From positions 1-9,975 of the forward strand of contig QIAW01000595.1 in NCBI GenBank assembly GCA_003225655.1: DNA of 9,975 bases, written 5' to 3'. Below, one piece after another: positions 5,844-9,975 of the stretch. Within the stretch, counting starts at the first letter, position 1. Each line of letters opens with the position of its first letter. The DNA comes from Acidobacteriota bacterium (GTDB lineage: Bacteria; Acidobacteriota; Terriglobia; Terriglobales; Acidobacteriaceae). Under the pieces are notes generated by a model. It was not told the origin of the DNA, ran no database searches, and saw only the letters and a program-made list of their open reading frames with translations. A program made the position numbers and the translations under genes.

Positions 5844-7340
5844 TCAAATATAGGCGCGCTCGGCGGCGCGCAGCTCGCGGTAGCGGCGGAAGGCAGTTCT
5901 CTCGTCCTCGAGCCTGAGGAGCGTGCGCAGCGTGCATCCGCGAAAGGTGTACTTCAGCATCTTAGGACCATTGCGCAGCACGAATCCGGGATTGTGTCTG
6001 AGAGCGTTGGGAAAATAGGCAAGCTTCATCCAGCGTTCCTTGCGCCAGCGAAGAAATTCAATCTCCTCCGAGTCCAGATGCTCGGAACGGACGACGGCGG
6101 TTGTGCCGTCATACTCTTCCACCCGTTCGTTCACCAGCAGGTTACGCTCCACGAAGTCTTTGGTCATGGGCGTGCCCGGATACGGCGTAGGATGCTGGAT
6201 GTAAGGCCAATCCACGTAGCGGCGCGCGAACTCCAGGTTGGCATTCACCGATTCGCGCGTGTCCCCGGGATTGCCGACAATCAACCCGCCAACAACGAAC
6301 ATCTTGTTGCGGTGCAGGTGCTCGATGGCCTTCATGGTGGCGTTGCCCAGAGTTTGACCCTGCTCTCCGCGCTCACGGTTTTTGGCGCTGGCACGCAGGA
6401 ATTGCAGGTCGTCTTCGAGAACGTTCTCAATACCCAAAAAGACGTAGCGGAAGCCCGCCTGCCGCATCAGCGGCGCCAGCGTCTCGCCGTGATTGGCGAT
6501 GGCCGAGGTCATGCCCTGGACAAAATACTCAATATCGTTGCATCCGGCTTCGATGATGGCGTGGCAGAGCGCCTCAAAACGGTGGACGTTCAGCGTAATG
6601 TTGTCATCCACCAGGAAGATGGTTCTCGCGCCGTGCTCACGGGCGTCGCGAATGTCGGCCAGCACGCGCTCGAACGAGTAGGTGTGAAAATTGCGTCCGC
6701 GCATGGCGATGATAGAGCAGAAGCTGCAATCGTAGGTGCAGCCGCGCGAGGTCTCGATCACATCCACCTGCCGTCCCAGCAGGGTATAGCCGTTGAGCAC
6801 CCGCGCCTTACGGTTGGGCAAGCGAATCTCATTGCCTTCCAGCGAGTGCACCGGACGCGCTGGATTGTGGCGCCATGCGCCCGCCTCGCGATACGACAGG
6901 CCCGGCAGAGTTTCGAAAGAGCCTCCGTTTTCCAGCACGCGCAGCAGTTCGCGAAAGGTGAACTCACCTTCACCGCGAATGATGAAATCCACGCCGGCGT
7001 CGTTGGTCATGTACGGTTCTGAAGCCAGGCTGGGATCGTAGCCGCCGACGGCAACTTTCACATCTGGTTTCAACGAACGGATGAGAGAGATGATCTTGAT
7101 AGCGGTTTTGCGCTGAAAGGTCATTACCGAGAGGCCGACGACCTGCGGCTGCCACTCGCGCACCAGTTGCTCGACGGTCCGGCGCACATTCTTTTGCGCC
7201 AGGATCAGGTCAGCCACCGCCACGCGGTGATGCGAATCGACGTTTCCCGCCAGTGACGTAAGAGCGCCGTTGGGCATGCGAATCACGATGGAAGGCATGT
7301 GCTCGAAAGAATCAGGCATGGAGAGCAGCAGAACGTTCAT
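5844..7340 (-). CDS. B12-binding-domain radical SAM protein
   Basis: A 498-residue class B-type radical SAM enzyme. Residues 1 to about 130 form a cobalamin-binding-like Rossmann domain (MNVLLLSMP, VVGLSVMTFQ at about 67-76, VGGYDP at 98-103, IIRGEGEFTF at 120-129). The canonical DxHxxG lower-ligand histidine motif is absent, as in many relatives. The radical SAM core has the [4Fe-4S] cysteines C201, C205 and C208 in SRGCTYDCSFCS, then FLVDDNIT at 242-249, GLIVGNPGDT at 352-361 and TPYPGTP at 385-391. Family members methylate, cyclise or rearrange lipids, porphyrins or other metabolites (BchE, HpnP, P-methylases). The substrate here is unknown. The frame extends to a TTG at 7371-7373, but the ATG at 7338-7340 has an AAGGGG ribosome binding site seven bases upstream and begins exactly at the conserved MNVLLLS strand, so I choose it. 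It follows the TPR gene after 254 bases containing a repeat. Confidence 0.92.
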   Translation of the reverse strand: MNVLLLSMPDSFEHMPSIVIRMPNGALTSLAGNVDSHHRVAVADLILAQKNVRRTVEQLVREWQPQVVGLSVMTFQRKTAIKIISLIRSLKPDVKVAVGGYDPSLASEPYMTNDAGVDFIIRGEGEFTFRELLRVLENGGSFETLPGLSYREAGAWRHNPARPVHSLEGNEIRLPNRKARVLNGYTLLGRQVDVIETSRGCTYDCSFCSIIAMRGRNFHTYSFERVLADIRDAREHGARTIFLVDDNITLNVHRFEALCHAIIEAGCNDIEYFVQGMTSAIANHGETLAPLMRQAGFRYVFLGIENVLEDDLQFLRASAKNRERGEQGQTLGNATMKAIEHLHRNKMFVVGGLIVGNPGDTRESVNANLEFARRYVDWPYIQHPTPYPGTPMTKDFVERNLLVNERVEEYDGTTAVVRSEHLDSEEIEFLRWRKERWMKLAYFPNALRHNPGFVLRNGPKMLKYTFRGCTLRTLLRLEDERTAFRRYRELRAAERAYI

Positions 7341-7490
7341 TCCAATACCCCTTGCTGAAGGATCCTGGGTCAAAACCAGAGCCGAGAGCGGCGCAAAGAT
7401 TCATTTACCTTACACCCCGACATCTGGGGCTGGCAACTGCTAAGGCGTTCGGCGTGCGAGGTTCGTGTCGTACATCCGTCCTCGGTCGTG

Positions 7491-7540
7491 CCGTAGCGCC
7501 GGCGTCTCGCCGGCTGTCGCGTGAGCATCTTGCCCACGCG
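7491..7540. repeat. Palindromic intergenic repeat (two adjacent hairpins)
   Basis: Two inverted repeats stand side by side. The first is GCCGGCG (7498-7504), loop TCT, CGCCGGC (7508-7514), a perfect 7-bp stem. The second is CGCGTG (7518-7523), an 11-base loop, CACGCG (7535-7540), a perfect 6-bp stem. From memory, near-identical text (GTAGCGCCGGCGTCTCGCCGGC followed by a second stem ending CCCACGC) is scattered between genes in acidobacterial and some other environmental genomes, so this looks like a REP-like dispersed element. It sits between the TPR gene and the radical SAM gene and could act as a transcription attenuator in the transcript. The remainder of the 254-base gap (7341-7594) holds no gene that I can support. 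Confidence 0.6.
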
Positions 7541-7594
7541 CTCGTAGCTGTCAGCCGAAGTTGATCGAACAAAACAGCTTATGCGAGGCAGAAC

Positions 7595-8104
7595 TCAGAA
7601 CGAGTGGCTGTCGCCGACGTCCACAGTTTCAGTATCTTTGTGCCACTCGGCTTCGCTGTGGCTCTGGAGCAGGCGGATGCAACTGTTCCAGCGCAGGATG
7701 GGATCATCATTGCCCTTGGGACGAATGGCCCCGGCTTCCTTGAAGCAGCGCAATGCCTCTTCCACGGTCACCAGCAAAGTATGGGGCGGACGGCCGGCAG
7801 CGAGCTGCGCCTTGGCGCGGCGTTCATGCAGGATTCCCATGTAGTAGAGGTGCTCGTATTGATTGGTAAGCCGGTTAAAAGCGGCCTCGACCTCGGCATA
7901 GCGGTCCGAGGCGTCTCCGATGAACTGGTCGGTGACGGCGAGTCCCAGGTTGCGCAGGGCGATCTGATTTTCAGGATCGGTGGCCAGCACGTCGAGACAG
8001 ATCGACTCGGCCTCTTTAGGTTGATTGAGCAAACGATAGTGCTCGGCCTTGGCGTTGGCCTCCGCCACTCCGGCCATGGAGATGGATTTTAGCTCGAGTT
8101 CCAT
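7595..8104 (-). CDS. Small tetratricopeptide-repeat-like protein
   Basis: A 169-residue, probably cytoplasmic protein; no signal peptide or membrane helix is visible. Residues about 16-50 fit a TPR helix pair (KAEHYRLLNQPKEAESICLD, then ATDPENQIAL with the typical DPEN turn). Residues about 68-131 give further helices that read as degenerate repeats (YEHLYYMGILHERRAKAQLA and the pair ending IRPKGNDDP). The last 15 residues are polar and acidic. TPR proteins bind other proteins, so an assembly or scaffolding role is plausible but not shown. The ATG at 8104 is supported by GAGGG four bases upstream; an in-frame ATG at codon 10 is the alternative. It lies 87 bases downstream of sdhB on the same strand and could share its transcript, hinting at a link with succinate dehydrogenase. 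I do not recognise a named family. Confidence 0.65.
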   Translation of the reverse strand: MELELKSISMAGVAEANAKAEHYRLLNQPKEAESICLDVLATDPENQIALRNLGLAVTDQFIGDASDRYAEVEAAFNRLTNQYEHLYYMGILHERRAKAQLAAGRPPHTLLVTVEEALRCFKEAGAIRPKGNDDPILRWNSCIRLLQSHSEAEWHKDTETVDVGDSHSF

Positions 8105-8157
8105 ACGACCCTCTTGCTTTTACTTACACAGTCTAATAGAGAAACACCTTGCATTTC

Positions 8158-8189
8158 CTGAGGACTGCCGACGAATGACTGAGGACTGC
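8158..8189. repeat. Two 11-bp direct repeats (CTGAGGACTGC)
   Basis: The 11-mer CTGAGGACTGC occurs at 8158-8168 and again at 8179-8189, a 21-base period, in the short gap between sdhB and the TPR gene. It may be the remnant of a short tandem array. It is downstream of sdhB on the transcribed strand and forms no clear hairpin. Confidence 0.5.
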
Positions 8190-8191
8190 TC

Positions 8192-8974
8192 TCAACTAAC
8201 AGCCTTCTTGATCTTGCGCACCAGCGCCAGCACCGGGTCGTAGTATTCATCGACCACCCGCTCTTTCAGCGGAATGATGGCGTTGTCGGTGATGTGAATA
8301 TCTTCCGGGCAGACCTCGGTGCAGCACTTGGTGATATTGCAGTATCCGAGGCCCAACTCTTCTTTCAGCAGCTTGGTCCGCGACGCGCTATCGAGAGGAT
8401 GCATCTCCAACCCGGCGATGCGCACAAAAAACCGCGGCCCGGCAAACTGGTCCTGTTTTTTGTGGTCGCGCAGAACGTGGCAGACATTCTGGCAGAGGAA
8501 GCACTCGATGCACTTGCGAAACTCCTGTACCCGGTCTATATCGCGCTGATACATCTTCCAATCTGTGCCCGGGGCCGGCGTGAATGGCGGAATCTTTTTG
8601 TTGACACGATAGTTGAACGACACGTCGGTCACCAGGTCCTTGATGACCGGGAACGACTTCATGGGGGCAATGGTGATGGGTTCGTTCAAGGGCAGAGCAT
8701 CCATGCGGGTCTTACAGGTGAGGCGCGGCTTGCCATTGACCTCGGCGGAGCAGGAGCCACACTTGCCTGCCTTGCAGTTCCAGCGGACAGCGAGATCAGG
8801 GGCCTGGTGCGCCTGGACGTAGTGCAGCGCGTCAAGCACCACCATGCCGGGCGCAACCGGCACACGATACTCCACGGGAGCGCCGCCGTTGCTGTCACCG
8901 CGAAAGATTTTCAGTGTGGCCTCGGCGGTCTTGGCGCCGAGGCCCGGATTTGTAGGTTGCGTTGCCGTTGCCAT
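8192..8974 (-). CDS. sdhB: Succinate dehydrogenase/fumarate reductase iron-sulfur subunit
   Basis: A 260-residue iron-sulfur subunit that carries electrons from the flavoprotein SdhA to quinone in complex II, on the cytoplasmic face of the inner membrane. The [2Fe-2S] ferredoxin domain uses C67, C72, C75 and C87 (CKAGKCGSC...C). The C-terminal domain binds the [4Fe-4S] and [3Fe-4S] clusters through C155-x2-C158-x2-C161-x3-C165 and C212-x5-C218-x3-C222-P. The fourth cysteine of the first group is followed by His (CQNVCHVLRDH) instead of the classical Pro; from memory this is shared with the mycobacterial Sdh1 type. The ATG at 8974 has an AGGAA ribosome binding site about seven bases upstream. 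It is downstream of sdhA on the same strand but separated by 266 bases rather than the usual overlap or few bases. Membrane subunit genes are not in the window and may precede sdhA. Confidence 0.96.
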   Translation of the reverse strand: MATATQPTNPGLGAKTAEATLKIFRGDSNGGAPVEYRVPVAPGMVVLDALHYVQAHQAPDLAVRWNCKAGKCGSCSAEVNGKPRLTCKTRMDALPLNEPITIAPMKSFPVIKDLVTDVSFNYRVNKKIPPFTPAPGTDWKMYQRDIDRVQEFRKCIECFLCQNVCHVLRDHKKQDQFAGPRFFVRIAGLEMHPLDSASRTKLLKEELGLGYCNITKCCTEVCPEDIHITDNAIIPLKERVVDEYYDPVLALVRKIKKAVS

Positions 8975-8995
8975 TATTTATTCCTAATTAAAAGT

Positions 8996-9029
8996 GTCAT
9001 CCTGAGCCCGCGAAGCGGGAGAAGGACCT
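8996..9029 (+). repeat. GTCATCCTGAG-type structured repeat, copy 1
   Basis: The element reads GTCATCCTGAG (8996-9006), a hairpin CCCGC-GAA-GCGGG (9007-9019), then GAAGGACCT (9021-9029). The ends TCCT and AGGA are also complementary, so the whole can fold as one long interrupted stem. It matches, from memory, a family of dispersed intergenic repeats common in acidobacterial genomes. It ends 22 bases upstream of the sdhB start in the sdhA-sdhB gap. Confidence 0.7.
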
Positions 9030-9159
9030 CCGATGGAGATGGGTACCGCCCACGGCGTAAATTGGACCGCCCAAGATTTTCCCCTCTCAAAGCAAGCATC
9101 TTCTATGCCGTTTTAACTATTACTGTAACGTCTGATTTCGTCATCGCTGTTTGCATCTT

Positions 9160-9195
9160 GTCATCCTGAGCGCCGTTTTTTGGCGCGAAGGATCT
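9160..9195 (+). repeat. GTCATCCTGAG-type structured repeat, copy 2
   Basis: Same layout and orientation as copy 1: GTCATCCTGAG (9160-9170), a hairpin CGCC-GTTTTTT-GGCG (9171-9185), then GAAGGATCT (9187-9195). The outer arms ATCCT and AGGAT pair perfectly. The hairpin stem differs in sequence from copy 1 but keeps its base pairing, so structure is conserved more than sequence. It lies 45 bases after the sdhA stop. Between the two copies (9030-9159) is a non-coding stretch in which the motif ACCGCCCA occurs twice (around 9045 and 9067). Confidence 0.7.
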
Positions 9196-9240
9196 TGCGT
9201 TTTATTGTTCGGGCGACGTTGTGAAAAAGCTAAAGCAAAT

Positions 9241-9975
9241 CTAACTCTTCTGCGGCGTAACCGCCGTCTTGCTCTCTGCCGCTTTGTCTTCCAGAATCTC
9301 TTTCAACTCTCCTGGTATCTCTGGCAGCGGATTTTGCCGCAGACGCATGGCCTCGCCATCACGCTGGATGATGTTGTTCTTCCTGCCCCATTCGGCGTCG
9401 AGGCCGGCGAAGTCAATGCGGCTGTGCGCCCCCCGGCTCTCTTTGCGCGCAATGGCGCTGCGGGTGACCGCTTCCGACACGGTGAGCATGTTTCTCAGAT
9501 CGCGGGCCAGGTGCCATCCCGGATTAAACATGCGCGAGCCTTCCACGCGCACCTTGGCCGCGCGTTGCTTTAGTTTTTCCAGCTCACCCATGGCGCGCTG
9601 CAAATCTTCTTCCACGCGGAAGATGCCCACCAGAGCCTGCATGGTCTGCTGCAAATCATGGTGGACTGAATAAGGATTCTCGCCGTCGGCGCGCTCGAAC
9701 GTTGCCAGCATCTCACGCTCGGCCTCGGCCACCTGCTGCGGATCAAGGTTGGGCGCGGAGGTTTTCTTCGCATACTCCACGGCTCCCAAGCCGGCGCGGC
9801 GTCCGAAGACCAGCAGGTCTGAGAGGGAATTGCCGCCCAGGCGATTGGCTCCATGCAGTCCGGCGGCGGCTTCGCCCGCGGCAAAGATTCCGGGCACGGT
9901 CGATTGCGCTGTTTCCGCCTCCACGCGAATGCCGCCCATCATGTAGTGGCAGGTGGGGCCAACTTCCATGGGGCC
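9241..9975 (-). CDS. sdhA: Succinate dehydrogenase/fumarate reductase flavoprotein subunit, C-terminal part
   Basis: The last 244 residues of the FAD-containing catalytic subunit; the N-terminus lies beyond the right edge. It oxidises succinate to fumarate (or the reverse) at the cytoplasmic side of complex II. Visible residues are the substrate-binding His in TCHYMMGG (residue 10 of the fragment), the FAD-contacting stretch FAAGEAAAGLHGANRLGGNSL at about 31-51 containing the catalytic Arg at residue 45, and the C-terminal helical domain with NPYSVHHDLQQTM followed by the SRMFNPGWHLARDLRNML and SRGAHSRIDF motifs characteristic of SdhA/FrdA. By recollection of E. coli SdhA, the His and Arg match H354 and R399. 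Nothing looks broken. It is upstream of sdhB in the direction of transcription, so part of an sdh operon that continues off the right edge. Confidence 0.97.
   Translation of the reverse strand, partial: GPMEVGPTCHYMMGGIRVEAETAQSTVPGIFAAGEAAAGLHGANRLGGNSLSDLLVFGRRAGLGAVEYAKKTSAPNLDPQQVAEAEREMLATFERADGENPYSVHHDLQQTMQALVGIFRVEEDLQRAMGELEKLKQRAAKVRVEGSRMFNPGWHLARDLRNMLTVSEAVTRSAIARKESRGAHSRIDFAGLDAEWGRKNNIIQRDGEAMRLRQNPLPEIPGELKEILEDKAAESKTAVTPQKS

Noticed and set aside
5832..5844. Hairpin AGCTG-AAA-CAGCT just after the radical SAM stop codon as a terminator
   Set aside because: The stem is only five base pairs and is followed by mixed A/T sequence rather than a U run on either strand.
5994..7022. 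A 342-codon open frame on the plus strand opposite the radical SAM gene
   Set aside because: It is antisense to a gene with intact cluster motifs, has no family resemblance, and its composition is that of a complementary-strand shadow in GC-rich DNA.
7604..8092. A 162-codon open frame on the plus strand opposite the TPR gene
   Set aside because: The minus-strand frame has a good ribosome binding site and TPR-like helix pattern; the plus-strand frame has neither.
8294..9169. A 291-codon open frame on the plus strand opposite sdhB running into the gap
   Set aside because: It is antisense to a clear SdhB with all cysteines present and runs through the repeat copy 1; no domain is recognisable.
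9175..9185. Run of six T residues in repeat copy 2 as an intrinsic terminator tail
   Set aside because: The T run is in the loop of the hairpin, not after the stem, and transcription of sdhA-sdhB goes through it on the opposite strand.

Overview
This roughly 10 kb window carries ten protein-coding genes and no RNA genes that I can see. It looks like a chromosomal segment of a moderately GC-rich, Gram-negative soil-type bacterium, most likely an acidobacterium. Pointers to that phylum, all from memory of its genomes, are three things. First, the intergenic repeats of the GTCATCCTGAG...GAAGGATCT type and the palindrome around GCCGGCGTCTCGCCGGC. Second, a membrane-anchored winged-helix-like protein of an architecture that recurs in Acidobacteria. 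Third, an SdhB with the CxxCxxCxxxCH cluster motif. The taxonomic call is inference.

Left part (1-3020): the 3' end of a ROK-family sugar kinase is followed by a stand-alone two-SIS-domain protein related to the isomerase half of GlmS (probable amino-sugar catabolism pair), then a small DinB-fold protein. A convergent AraC-type regulator overlaps the DinB gene by 4 bp at the stop codons. The AraC gene has a good sigma70-type promoter and a TTG start with a strong ribosome binding site.

Middle (3021-5830): a 285-bp divergent intergenic region separates the AraC gene from an RMD1/DUF155-family protein with a C-terminal membrane anchor. Convergent to it is a gene for a predicted winged-helix, single-TM, extracytoplasmic-domain protein (ToxR/CadC-like layout).

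Right part (5844-9975, all on the minus strand, transcribed right to left): the 3' part of sdhA, a 266-bp gap holding two structured repeats, sdhB, a small TPR-like protein, a 254-bp gap with a palindromic repeat, and a B12-binding-domain radical SAM enzyme. SdhA and SdhB are the catalytic and iron-sulfur subunits of succinate dehydrogenase/fumarate reductase; the membrane subunit(s) would lie outside the window.

The points most worth a second look are an apparent 21-residue in-frame loss from the first SIS domain of the GlmS-like protein with all catalytic residues kept, the ToxR-like membrane protein, and the two repeats wedged between sdhA and sdhB. I did not find a CRISPR array, toxin-antitoxin pair, phage or transposase, or a clear new multi-gene system.
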